The notes under the pieces: generated by a model
Databases searched by the model: none
What the model saw: only the letters and a program-made list of their open reading frames with translations
What the model was told of the DNA's origin: nothing
Made by a program: the position numbers and the translations under genes
NCBI RefSeq assembly: GCF_002210105.1
Contig: NZ_AQQU01000003.1
Location: forward strand, 124,001 to 188,000
From: Oceanicola sp. 22II-s10i
GTDB lineage: Bacteria > Pseudomonadota > Alphaproteobacteria > Rhodobacterales > Rhodobacteraceae
DNA: 64,000 nucleotides
Reading direction: 5' to 3'
Shown: piece by piece, positions 24,545 to 32,373 of the stretch
Layout of the letters: every line of letters starts with the position of its first letter
How positions within the stretch are numbered: position 1 is the first letter of the stretch

Positions 24545-25115
24545 CTTCACCCTCCGCAAGACCATGCTTTTCGTCGAGGAGGTCCACCATGACGGTGGCC
24601 CGGCACCGGACACCCCGCGCCTCCGCGCCGCCATCGTCGCCCTCGTCACCAACCCTTTCGCCGGCCGCTACGAGCCCGACCTGCAGTCGGCGATGGACGA
24701 CCTGAAACCGCTCGGCCTGATGATGACCGACCGCCTGATCGCCGCTCTCGGGCGCGACGGCATCGACGGCTACGGCAAAGCGGCGATGTGCGGCACGGGC
24801 GGAGAGCTGGAACACACGGCGCTCTGGCACGTCCCCGGCGGCTACGCCATGCGCGACCGTCTTGGCCAGGCGCTGGCGATTGTCCCCTCGGCCATGAAGC
24901 AGGGCGGCCCCGGCACCCGCATCGACGTGCCCCTCGGCCATATCGACGCCGCCTATGTCCGCTCCCATTTCGACGCGATGGAGGTCGGCCTTCCCGACGG
25001 CCCGCGCGAAAACGAACTCCTCTTCGCCCTCGCGATGTCCAGGGGCCCGCGCATCCATTCCCGCATGGGTGGCCTCGAATCCCACCAGATCGAAAAACGC
25101 GACGGCCTCAGGTAA
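24537..25115 (+). CDS. DUF1185 (amino acid synthesis family) protein
   Basis: A 192-residue DUF1185 protein. Structures of this family show a trimeric YjgF/chorismate-mutase-like fold and suggest a role in amino-acid metabolism; no reaction is established. Visible features are the opening FTLRKTMLFVEEVHHDGG, VTNPFAGRY, GYGKAAMCGTGGELEHTALWH and the C-terminal ENELLFALAMSRGPRIHSRMGGL. The start overlaps the UPF0280 stop by eight bases. It is the last gene of the hydroxylase operon; repeat copy F follows within 10 bases. Confidence 0.82.
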   Translation: MPDFTLRKTMLFVEEVHHDGGPAPDTPRLRAAIVALVTNPFAGRYEPDLQSAMDDLKPLGLMMTDRLIAALGRDGIDGYGKAAMCGTGGELEHTALWHVPGGYAMRDRLGQALAIVPSAMKQGGPGTRIDVPLGHIDAAYVRSHFDAMEVGLPDGPRENELLFALAMSRGPRIHSRMGGLESHQIEKRDGLR

Positions 25116-25122
25116 GGCGCGG

Positions 25123-25183
25123 TTCCCCTGCTTCTCCTGGTTACAAATACTTTGGGGGAGCGCGAGGGGGCAAAGCCCCCTCG
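25123..25183 (-). repeat. Dispersed hairpin repeat, copy F
   Basis: Minus-orientation copy between the ends of two convergent genes. The hairpin CGAGGGGGC-AAA-GCCCCCTCG precedes a core reading GTATTTGTAACCAGGAGAAG then CAGGGG. It may terminate transcription from both sides, though no U-run follows the stem. Confidence 0.86.
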
Positions 25184-25240
25184 TCCACAACCAGTGAAAA
25201 GAATGCGCCGCAGGCGCGCAATCCGGTCAGACCCGGCCCG

Positions 25241-26263
25241 TCAGGCGAACCCGCGGGCCTCCTCGATCGCGCGCAGCATCGCCGTCGCCAGCTCCAGGTT
25301 CGGCATGGGCACCCCGCGCGCCGCGCCGAGCGCCACCGTCGCGCCGAAGATCGGCTCGATCTCCAGCGGTTTGCCCGCGCGCAGATCCTGCAGCGTCGAA
25401 GGCGCGTGATCCGGCCCGTTCGCCGCATGATACAGCCGCTTCTCCGAGGTCATCCGGATCTCCGCCCCCTCGACAAGGCCGAGCGCCCGCACCTCTTCCA
25501 TGATCCCCGCCGCCATCCGGCTCAGCACCGGGTCGGTCGCGATCCGCTTCTGCGCGGCCTGCGAGATCGCCGCGACCGAATTCATCGCGCAGTTGCTGAA
25601 AAGCTTGGAGAACAGCGAGTTCTGGAACGGCTCCGTCTCGCGCACCGTCCAGCCCGCGCCGCGCAGCATCTCCGCCACCCGCACAACATCGGATCTGTCT
25701 TCGCCCGGCAGACGCCCGAGGTCCAGATAGCCCTCGATCTCGACCGAGATCACCCCCGGCTCCGGCACCGAAGCACCCATGTAGGCGATGGACCCGATCG
25801 CCCGCTCCGGCCCGACCTCGCGCCACAGCGCGCCGCCCGGATCGACGGCCTCGGCGCCACGGAACCCGCCCTGGCCGTCCGGCAGCGGATACCACCAGGG
25901 CAGCCCGTTCACGACCGGCAGCATCCGCCCCTCCGGCGCCAGCAGCCGCCCGAGCGCTGCTGCCATCGGTGGGATCTGGTGCCCCTTGAGTGCGGTGATC
26001 ACGATGTCCTGCGGCGGCAGGTTGTCCGGATCGGACACCGCCTCGACCTCGACCGTCACATCCTCGGTCGGCGTCACCAGCCGCAGACCCTTATCGCGGA
26101 TCGCCGCCAGATGCGCGCCCCGCGCGACGACCGACACGCGACCGATGTCCCCGGTCCCGGAGGCCGCGGCCAGCCGTGCGGCAATGGTGCCCCCGATGGC
26201 ACCGGGGCCGACGACGCAGATGGACAGGGGGCGGTCGGGCAGGGGCGGCGGGGTGGTGGTCAC
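25241..26263 (-). CDS. Ketopantoate reductase (PanE/ApbA) family protein
   Basis: A 340-residue NAD(P)H-dependent 2-oxo-acid reductase. The N-terminal Rossmann motif is GPGAIGG (19-25), and the C-terminal helical ApbA_C domain contains FSKLFSNCAMNSVAAIS, holding the catalytic lysine and the conserved Asn pair. Family members include ketopantoate reductase of pantothenate synthesis and many paralogues with other 2-keto acid substrates, so a panE name is not justified. It is convergent with the island and 26 bases outside copy F context; its operon status is unclear. Confidence 0.83.
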   Translation of the reverse strand: MTTTPPPLPDRPLSICVVGPGAIGGTIAARLAAASGTGDIGRVSVVARGAHLAAIRDKGLRLVTPTEDVTVEVEAVSDPDNLPPQDIVITALKGHQIPPMAAALGRLLAPEGRMLPVVNGLPWWYPLPDGQGGFRGAEAVDPGGALWREVGPERAIGSIAYMGASVPEPGVISVEIEGYLDLGRLPGEDRSDVVRVAEMLRGAGWTVRETEPFQNSLFSKLFSNCAMNSVAAISQAAQKRIATDPVLSRMAAGIMEEVRALGLVEGAEIRMTSEKRLYHAANGPDHAPSTLQDLRAGKPLEIEPIFGATVALGAARGVPMPNLELATAMLRAIEEARGFA

Positions 26264-26350
26264 GGGACGGTCCTTTCACTTCGGTGCGGGCGGAATACGG
26301 GCGGGACGATAGCAGCGCCGCTCCGGGGGGCAAGCCCGCCCCGGCAATGG

Positions 26351-26379
26351 TTTACAAGCCAAGGGGCGCTTGCTAGAGC
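26351..26379 (+). promoter_or_regulatory. Putative trp promoter
   Basis: A -35-like TTTACA (26351-26356), a 17-base spacer and a weak -10-like TAGAGC (26374-26379). A start about seven bases further on would leave a short leader before the putative leader-peptide ATG at 26411. The -10 match is poor. Confidence 0.35.
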
Positions 26380-26410
26380 TATCGCGCCTGAAGAAGGAGC
26401 CGGGCCCTTA

Positions 26411-26476
26411 ATGTGCACTCTGCGATGGCAAAGCCGGAACGAAAACGGGCGATGGCGCGGGCTGTCGCCGCTCTGA
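26411..26476 (+). CDS. trpL: Putative trp leader peptide
   Basis: A 21-codon ORF (MCTLRWQSRNENGRWRGLSPL) with two Trp codons, 56 bases upstream of the anthranilate synthase gene. GGAG (26396-26399) lies 11 bases before its ATG. Leader peptides with Trp codons control trpE(G) by attenuation in rhizobia, where the Trp codons are usually adjacent; here they are nine codons apart. The following GC stem has no U-run, so the attenuation mechanism is not proved. Confidence 0.4.
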   Translation: MCTLRWQSRNENGRWRGLSPL

Positions 26477-26492
26477 CCCTTTTCCGGAAACG

Positions 26493-26511
26493 GGGCGCCT
26501 GCGATGCGCCC
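26493..26511 (+). promoter_or_regulatory. Hairpin between trp leader ORF and trpE(G)
   Basis: A 6-bp stem GGGCGC / GCGCCC with a 7-base loop, ending 21 bases before the trpE(G) ATG. It could mask or expose the ribosome site depending on leader translation. The palindrome TTTCCGGAAA lies just upstream at 26481-26490. Confidence 0.35.
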
Positions 26512-26532
26512 GGCACATGAGATCCTGACCAG

Positions 26533-28683
26533 ATGACCGACCTGACCTTTGTGACCAAGGGTGGCGTGACAGTTTCGCGCCGCGAAACCGAAGCCCGATA
26601 CCTCGAGACCGCCGAAGAGCTGATCCAGACGCTCGACAACCGGCACGGTGCGCTGTTCTCGTCCAATTACGAATACCCCGGCCGCTACACCCGTTGGGAA
26701 TTCGGCTTTGCCGAGCCGCCGGTGATGATCGAGGCGCGCGGCCGCCGCATGGCGATCCGCGCCCTGAACGAACGCGGGACCGTGCTGATCGGCATCATGC
26801 GCCCGGCGCTCGAAGGGCTGGACGCCCTGTCCGCCGTCGAGACGGCCGACGACGGCCTGACCCTGACCATCCGCGAGCCCGACCGGGTCTACAACGAAGA
26901 GGAACGCTCGCGCGCGCCCTCCGTCTTCTCGGTCCTGCGGGCGCTGACGGACCTGTTCCACACCGACGAGGATCATCACCTCGGCCTCTACGGCGCGTTC
27001 GGCTACGATCTTGCCTTCCAGTTCGAGCCGATCCAGCTCAAGCTCGAACGCCCGGCCGACCAGCGAGACCTCGTGCTGTTCCTGATCGACAGCCTGCTGG
27101 TCACGGATCACTATTCGACCCGGTCCTACTGGCTGCATTACGATTTCGCGCAGGGCGGGGCCTCGACACAGGGCCTTCTGGGCGGCAGCCCCGAGGCGGC
27201 CTTCGTGCCCGGCCCGACGGACGTTCCGCGCGGCGACCACGTGCCCGGCGAATATGCCGAACTGGTCAAGGAGGCCAAGAAGAGCTTTCGTCGCGGCGAC
27301 CTGTTCGAGGTCGTCCCTGGCCAGGTGTTCTACGAGCCCTGCAAGGATCTGCCGTCCGACATCTTCCGCCGCCTGAAACGGATCAACCCCGCGCCCTTCG
27401 GCTTCATGATGAACCTCGGCGATCAGGAATACCTCGTCGGCGCAAGCCCCGAGATGTTCGTCCGCGTCACCGGCCGCCGGGTCGAGACCTGCCCGATCTC
27501 AGGCACCATCAAGCGCGGTGCGGATCCGATCGAGGACAGCGAACAGATCCTCAAGCTGCTGATGTCCAAGAAGGACGAGAGCGAGCTGACCATGTGCTCG
27601 GACGTCGACCGCAACGACAAGAGCCGTGTCTGCGTCCCCGGTTCCGTCCGTGTCATCGGTCGCCGCCAGATCGAGATGTATTCCCGCCTGATCCACACGG
27701 TCGACCATATCGAGGGGCGGCTGCGCGAGGGGATGGATGCCTTCGACGCCTTCCTCAGCCACGCATGGGCCGTGACCGTGACCGGCGCGCCCAAGCTCTG
27801 GGCGATGCGGTTCATCGAGAACCACGAAAAAAGCACCCGCTTCTGGTATGGCGGCGCGGTCGGGGCCATCGGCTTCGACGGCGACATGAACACCGGCCTG
27901 ACCCTGCGCACCATCCGCATCAAGAACGGCGTGGCCGAGGTGCGGGCGGGCGCGACCCTGCTGAACGACAGCGATCCGGACGAGGAAGAGGCCGAGACCG
28001 AGCTCAAGGCCTCTGCCATGCGTGCGGCCATCCGCGGCGACGTGAAGGGCAACGAGGGTGGCGGCGACGGCTACCGCGTGCCGGTCGGCAAGGGGCGGCG
28101 CATCCTGCTGGTCGATCACGAGGACAGTTTCGTCCACACGCTGGCCAACTATTTCCGCCAGACCGGGGCCGAGGTGCTGACCACCCGGACGCCGGTCGCG
28201 GACACGGTGTTCGAGGACTACAGGCCCGACCTCGTCGTCCTGTCGCCCGGACCCGGCAACCCCTCGGACTTCGACTGCCGCGCCACCATCGGCAAGGCGC
28301 TCGACCGCGATCTGCCGCTGTTCGGGGTCTGCCTCGGGCTTCAGGCCATCGCGGATTATTTCGGCGCTGAGCTCGACCAGTTGGACGACCCGATGCACGG
28401 CAAGCCGTCGCGCGTCAGCGTGCATCACGCGGGCACGGTCTTTGCGGGCCTGCCCGAGGCCGTGACGATCGGGCGGTATCATTCGCTCTACGCCCGTCGC
28501 GATACGCTCCCGAACGAGCTGACCGTGACCGCGACGACCGAAGACGGCACCGTGATGGGGCTGGAACATGCGAATCGCCCGATCGCAGCGGTTCAGTTTC
28601 ACCCCGAAAGCATCATGTCGCTGGGGCAGGACGCGGGCATTCGGATGATCGAGAACGTGGTCAGCCGATTGGGCATTCGGTAA
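26533..28683 (+). CDS. trpE(G): Anthranilate synthase, fused TrpE-TrpG
   Basis: A 716-residue fusion that converts chorismate and glutamine to anthranilate, the first step of tryptophan synthesis. Residues 1 to about 510 are the chorismate-binding TrpE part ([43 protein letters not shown]). From about 520 the TrpG glutamine amidotransferase follows, with nucleophile Cys600 in GVCLGLQ and the triad His690/Glu692 in HPES. This fused form is the alphaproteobacterial clade of TrpE. No other trp genes are adjacent. A Trp-codon leader ORF lies upstream, and a strong rho-independent terminator follows the stop codon, so it is monocistronic. Confidence 0.97.
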   Translation: MTDLTFVTKGGVTVSRRETEARYLETAEELIQTLDNRHGALFSSNYEYPGRYTRWEFGFAEPPVMIEARGRRMAIRALNERGTVLIGIMRPALEGLDALSAVETADDGLTLTIREPDRVYNEEERSRAPSVFSVLRALTDLFHTDEDHHLGLYGAFGYDLAFQFEPIQLKLERPADQRDLVLFLIDSLLVTDHYSTRSYWLHYDFAQGGASTQGLLGGSPEAAFVPGPTDVPRGDHVPGEYAELVKEAKKSFRRGDLFEVVPGQVFYEPCKDLPSDIFRRLKRINPAPFGFMMNLGDQEYLVGASPEMFVRVTGRRVETCPISGTIKRGADPIEDSEQILKLLMSKKDESELTMCSDVDRNDKSRVCVPGSVRVIGRRQIEMYSRLIHTVDHIEGRLREGMDAFDAFLSHAWAVTVTGAPKLWAMRFIENHEKSTRFWYGGAVGAIGFDGDMNTGLTLRTIRIKNGVAEVRAGATLLNDSDPDEEEAETELKASAMRAAIRGDVKGNEGGGDGYRVPVGKGRRILLVDHEDSFVHTLANYFRQTGAEVLTTRTPVADTVFEDYRPDLVVLSPGPGNPSDFDCRATIGKALDRDLPLFGVCLGLQAIADYFGAELDQLDDPMHGKPSRVSVHHAGTVFAGLPEAVTIGRYHSLYARRDTLPNELTVTATTEDGTVMGLEHANRPIAAVQFHPESIMSLGQDAGIRMIENVVSRLGIR

Positions 28684-28694
28684 TATTACCTGTG

Positions 28695-28728
28695 TGCCCG
28701 GAAAGTCTTATTTCCGGGCATTTATTTT
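28695..28728 (+). terminator. Rho-independent terminator after trpE(G)
   Basis: A perfect 10-bp stem TGCCCGGAAA / TTTCCGGGCA with loop GTCTTA, followed by TTTATTTT. It starts 12 bases after the stop codon. Confidence 0.92.
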
Positions 28729-29003
28729 GCATTAATTAATTTCGGCTAATTTCGGCGGAATGTCGCCTGTGCCACCGGTTGCTCGGTTCCCGAAATGGCA
28801 CATGTTTGCCACGAACAGGAATACATGCCCCGAACAGGGCACATGATTGTTTCCCACCTGAATTTGCCGTGATGCAACAATGCGTTGTGCGGGCATTGAT
28901 ACGCACCTGACACAATCCGCTTCTTGACGGCCATGTGCTTCTGGTTCAGATCGGACATTACGCCTCCGTCGAAACCACGTAACAAGTTGCAGAGGAAACG
29001 CAA
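28729..29003 (+). other. Gene-free AT-richer region upstream of the H-NS-like gene
   Basis: About 275 bases with clearly lower G+C than the rest (for example ATTAATTAATTTCGG at 28731). No convincing ORF is present on either strand; a minus-strand open frame here shadows the H-NS gene. A TTGACG hexamer at 28925-28930 could be a -35, but no good -10 lies at the right distance. Low G+C upstream DNA is typical for genes that bind their own nucleoid protein. Confidence 0.4.
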
Positions 29004-29327
29004 TTGACCAGGACGATTGATCTGGACGCGCTGTCGCTGGATGAGCTCAAGCAGCTCAGGAAAGACACCGATACCGCGATCCGCTCCTATCAGGACCGTG
29101 AGCGAAAGAAGGCGCTCACCGCCTTGGAGGACAAAGCGCGGGAAATGGGGTTCAGCCTGTCTGAACTGACCGGCAACAGCCCCAAGTCCCGCAAGGTTCA
29201 TCCCCCCAAATACCGCGATCCGTCCGATCCGGCCAACACCTGGAGCGGCCGTGGCCGACAACCTGGTTGGGTCAAGGACATCCTTGCCAGCGGAAAAGAC
29301 CTAGAAGATTACCTGATAAAACGGTAA
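29004..29327 (+). CDS. H-NS/HvrA-family nucleoid protein
   Basis: A 107-residue H-NS-like DNA-binding protein. The N-terminal half (LDELKQLRKDTDTAIRSYQD, then RERKKALTALEDKARE) is a charged coiled-coil oligomerisation region. The C-terminal domain KYRDPSDPANTWSGRGRQPGW (residues about 69-89, written without the full run) carries the WSGRGR loop that enters the AT minor groove. HvrA of Rhodobacter, the closest named relative type, regulates photosynthesis and nitrogen-fixation genes. The start is TTG, chosen because GAGGAA (28992-28997) is spaced correctly and the next ATG would delete the coiled coil. Confidence 0.9.
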   Translation: MTRTIDLDALSLDELKQLRKDTDTAIRSYQDRERKKALTALEDKAREMGFSLSELTGNSPKSRKVHPPKYRDPSDPANTWSGRGRQPGWVKDILASGKDLEDYLIKR

Positions 29328-29348
29328 TCGCGGTCTCCGCACTTCCCA

Positions 29349-30614
29349 TCAGATGAATGCGCCCTGCGCAATCAGACGGTTCTGCAATTCCGCAGGAATG
29401 ACCGTGCCCTGACCCTGTGCCGCGAAATGGGCTGCGACCCCTGCCGCTTCGCCGGTGGCAAAGGCCGTGCCCATTACGCGGGTGGAGCCGTAGGCGCGGG
29501 CATCGGCGCCGATGACGCGGCCCGCGTAGAACAGGTTGTCGATGCCCTCTGCGCGGATCGCATCCAGCGGCACGTGGTAGAACCCGCGGCCGCCGATGAA
29601 TTCGTAGACGGGCTTGCCCGCCTCGGAATGCAGCTCGATCGGCCAGGAGGCGCGGGCGATCCCGTCGTCGCGCTGACGGCCGGAGAGCACGTCGGCATGG
29701 GTGATCTCGTAACGGGCCGCCGGATGGCGCGTCTCGCGGATGCCGATCTGCGGGCCGGTCTGCACCAGCCAGGCATTGCCGAACCCCTCGACCGTGTCGC
29801 GCAGCGTCTCGAGCATGACCTGCGCCATCTCGCGGGCTGACTGCTCAGCGGCGGTGAAGCTGCGGATCGACAGGTCGGGCATGTCGCGGTCGATGATCAG
29901 CCACCAGAAATCCGGCGTGCCCTCGACACGGGTGTAGATGCCGCCGTCGGTGCGGTGGATCGGGTAGGGCGAGCGGGTGTTGAACTCCTCCACCGCCGCC
30001 TGCATCCGCGTCCGGTCGATCCTCAGATCGGGCGAGAGGCCGCCGAACCGCAGCGGCATGGTGTAGGCGTTGATCCGGCCTTCGCCATTGCCGACGCGGC
30101 AGTCCTGGTCGGCCACCAGCGCCAGCGCCGCATCCCCGGTGGCATCCACGTAGGCGCCGGCGGACAGGTGCAGCACGTCGTCATGGCCCTCGACGGTCAC
30201 GCCGTTCAGCACGGCGCCCCGCCGGTCCGCACCGGTGACGCGGGCGTGCAGCATGACATCGACGCCGTGTGCGCGCAGCAACCGGTCAAGGCCCAATTTG
30301 AGCCGCTCGGGGTCCAGCAGGACAATCCAGTTGCCGGTGGTCGGGGAATGATAGGGCTGACAGGACAGGCCGAGGCGCTGCATTTCATCCAGCACATCCT
30401 GTCCAACGCCTTTCACGGACTGGGTCGCCGCATTGCCGCCGTGGTGAAAGAAGCCGCAATAGGCCAGCACCTGCGCGTTGGTGGCCGCACCGCCCGGAAA
30501 GCCGTATTTCTCGACCAGCGCCACCTTCGCCCCGGCCTTGGCCGCCCCGATCGCGGCACCGACGCCGCCGGCACCGCCGCCTGCGACAATGACATCGTAA
30601 TCGCGGGCGGGCAT
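29349..30614 (-). CDS. FAD-dependent oxidoreductase coupled to an ABC importer
   Basis: A 421-residue FAD_oxidored-type flavoprotein. The N-terminal dinucleotide motif VAGGGAGGVGAAIGAAKAG (about 10-28) is followed by the acidic ribose-binding VALVEKYGFPGGAATNA. YVDATGDAALA (about 163-173) is the second FAD motif, and GRVIGADARAYGSTRVMG with GTAFATGEAAGVAA completes the C-terminal FAD site. Relatives oxidise thiamine or heterocycle precursors, or act as generic dehydrogenases; the substrate here is not known. Its ATG overlaps the permease stop (ATGA), so it is made in step with the transporter and probably acts on the imported compound. Confidence 0.87.
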   Translation of the reverse strand: MPARDYDVIVAGGGAGGVGAAIGAAKAGAKVALVEKYGFPGGAATNAQVLAYCGFFHHGGNAATQSVKGVGQDVLDEMQRLGLSCQPYHSPTTGNWIVLLDPERLKLGLDRLLRAHGVDVMLHARVTGADRRGAVLNGVTVEGHDDVLHLSAGAYVDATGDAALALVADQDCRVGNGEGRINAYTMPLRFGGLSPDLRIDRTRMQAAVEEFNTRSPYPIHRTDGGIYTRVEGTPDFWWLIIDRDMPDLSIRSFTAAEQSAREMAQVMLETLRDTVEGFGNAWLVQTGPQIGIRETRHPAARYEITHADVLSGRQRDDGIARASWPIELHSEAGKPVYEFIGGRGFYHVPLDAIRAEGIDNLFYAGRVIGADARAYGSTRVMGTAFATGEAAGVAAHFAAQGQGTVIPAELQNRLIAQGAFI

Positions 30615-31456
30615 CAGTTCCTCCAGCTCAGGAAATGGCGTTCGGCGCGGGTGATCAGGAAGTTCACCGTCAGCCCGAGGATCGACAGCATCGCGACGCC
30701 AGCGATCAGCTGATCGGTGGACATCAGGTTGCCGGCCAGCAGGACATAGGCCCCGATCCCGTATTCGGCGCCGATCATTTCCGCCGCGACCAGCAGGATG
30801 ATGGAAATGGAGGCCGAGATTCGCATGCCCGACAGGATCGCGGGCAGGGCGGCGGGCAATACGATCTTGCGGATGATGTGCCACCTGCTGAGGCCGAAGG
30901 ACTGGCCCATCCGGATCAGGGCCCGGTCGACGCTGTCGATACCGCCGTAGGTGGCGATGACGGTCGGAAAGAAGCAGCCGAAGAGAATGGTGGCGACTTT
31001 CGATCCCTCGCCGATGCCGAACCAGATGATGAAGAGCGGCAGCAATGCGATTTTCGGGATCGGGAAAATGGCGGAAACGAGCGGGGCGATCGCGGCGCGG
31101 GCGAGGGAGCTGAGCCCGACCGCCGTGCCGACGATGAGACCGAGAAGCGTGCCCGCGGTGAAGCCGAGGGCAAGACGCTGGAGCGAGGCGCTGACATGTT
31201 TCTGCAGGTTGCCGGAGGCGGCGAGGTCGGTGAACGCCTCCCACGCCTCGGAGGGTGCGGGCAGGACGAGGGCCGAGATGACCCCGGTGCGGCTGCCGAT
31301 TTCCCAAAGGACGATGAGGACGAGGAACACGGCGAGCCCGACGAAGCGGCGCGGGCGGGGCAGGAAGCCGCCGCCGCGGAAGCGGACGGGGCGCGCCTCG
31401 TCGCGCTCTTGCGTGCGCGCCTCGGGGGATACGGGGGCGGCGGTCAGGTCGGCCAT
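30614..31456 (-). CDS. ABC transporter permease, SsuC/TauC type
   Basis: A 280-residue BPD_transp_1 inner-membrane permease. A cytosolic N-terminal tail (about 40 residues) precedes the first helix FVGLAVFLVLIVLWEIGS. The ATPase-coupling EAA loop reads RALIRMGQSFGLSRWHIIRKIVLP (about 170-193). Around six helices are present. Family members import sulfonates, taurine, nitrate or pyrimidine/thiamine precursors. An upstream in-frame start exists but would read through the repeat; I chose MADLTAAPV. Repeat copy G separates it from its ATPase gene. Confidence 0.92.
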   Translation of the reverse strand: MADLTAAPVSPEARTQERDEARPVRFRGGGFLPRPRRFVGLAVFLVLIVLWEIGSRTGVISALVLPAPSEAWEAFTDLAASGNLQKHVSASLQRLALGFTAGTLLGLIVGTAVGLSSLARAAIAPLVSAIFPIPKIALLPLFIIWFGIGEGSKVATILFGCFFPTVIATYGGIDSVDRALIRMGQSFGLSRWHIIRKIVLPAALPAILSGMRISASISIILLVAAEMIGAEYGIGAYVLLAGNLMSTDQLIAGVAMLSILGLTVNFLITRAERHFLSWRN

Positions 31457-31490
31457 CGTGCGGGCTCCTTCGCGGGGTGGAGAGGGGGGA

Positions 31491-31566
31491 CGGGGGCTGT
31501 CTGCCCCCGCGCGGTCCGTTCCGGACCGCTCCCCCGAGCATACTTGGGGCAAGATGAAGCAGGGGG
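31491..31566 (+). repeat. Dispersed hairpin repeat, copy G
   Basis: The hairpins CGGGGGC/GCCCCCG and GCGGTCC/GGACCGC precede a core ending GGGGCAAGATGAAGCAGGGGG. It sits inside an ABC operon and is oriented against transcription, so the operon message carries its complement. Confidence 0.82.
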
Positions 31567-31588
31567 CCTTGCGCTATGCGGGGCCGGG

Positions 31589-32356
31589 TCAGCCATCTGC
31601 CAGTTCGTGGTCGGCGGCCTTGGCCTCGTCCCGCATCATGGTCCAGAGCTGCTGCTGGATCTCGCCGATGCGCGGGTTGGACAGGCTGCGGTCCTTGAGG
31701 GGCATGTCGATCTCGACGATGTCGCGGATCATGCCGGGGCGGCGCGACAGGACCACCACCTTGTGGCCGAGGCGGACCGCTTCGGCGAGGTTGTGGGTGA
31801 TGTAGCACGAGGTGAAGCGTTCGCGGTCCCACAGGTCGATCAGGTCGTCCATCAGGAGCTCGCGCGTCTGGCTGTCGAGCGCCGAGAGCGGTTCGTCCAT
31901 CAGCAGGACCGCCGGGTTGACCGAGAGCGCGCGGGCGATGGCCACGCGCTGTTTCATGCCGCCCGAGAGCTGCTTGGGCACCGCGCGGCGGAAATCCGAG
32001 AGCCGCGTGCGGTCCAGCACGTCGGCGATCCGCTCTTCCTTTTCGGCGGCGGAGAGGCCGTGGCCCTCGAGGACCAGCGACACGTTGCCCTCGACCGTGC
32101 GCCAGGGCAGCAGGGCGAAGTCCTGGAACACGTAGGTGAGGGGGTTGAGAGAGCCGGCGGGCGGCTCTCCCACTTGCAGGACCTGTCCCGAAGTCGGCTG
32201 TTCCAGCCCGCCGAGCATCCTGAGCAGGGTGGACTTGCCGCAGCCCGAGGGCCCGATCACGCAGACGATCTCGCCCGCCCGGATCTCCAGGTCGATGTCC
32301 CTGAGGACCTCGAGCCGGTCATACAGGTGGGACAGGCGGTCGACGCGCAGATCCAT
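31589..32356 (-). CDS. ABC transporter ATP-binding protein, SsuB/TauB type
   Basis: A 255-residue ATPase of the importer. Walker A GPSGCGKST (about 36-44), Q-loop YVFQDFALLPWRTV, signature LSGGMKQR, Walker B VLLMDEPLSALD and switch YITHNLAEAV are all present. These are the patterns of nitrate/sulfonate/taurine-type transporters. Start MDLRVDRLSH was chosen because the upstream extension would run into the binding-protein gene. It lies 17 bases downstream of that gene and 132 bases before the permease. Confidence 0.94.
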   Translation of the reverse strand: MDLRVDRLSHLYDRLEVLRDIDLEIRAGEIVCVIGPSGCGKSTLLRMLGGLEQPTSGQVLQVGEPPAGSLNPLTYVFQDFALLPWRTVEGNVSLVLEGHGLSAAEKEERIADVLDRTRLSDFRRAVPKQLSGGMKQRVAIARALSVNPAVLLMDEPLSALDSQTRELLMDDLIDLWDRERFTSCYITHNLAEAVRLGHKVVVLSRRPGMIRDIVEIDMPLKDRSLSNPRIGEIQQQLWTMMRDEAKAADHELADG

Positions 32357-32373
32357 GCCTTCGGGCCTTTCGC

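Noticed and set aside
28746-29261. Minus-strand open frame opposite the H-NS-like gene
   Set aside because: The plus-strand H-NS frame has clear motifs and a ribosome site. The minus frame has neither.
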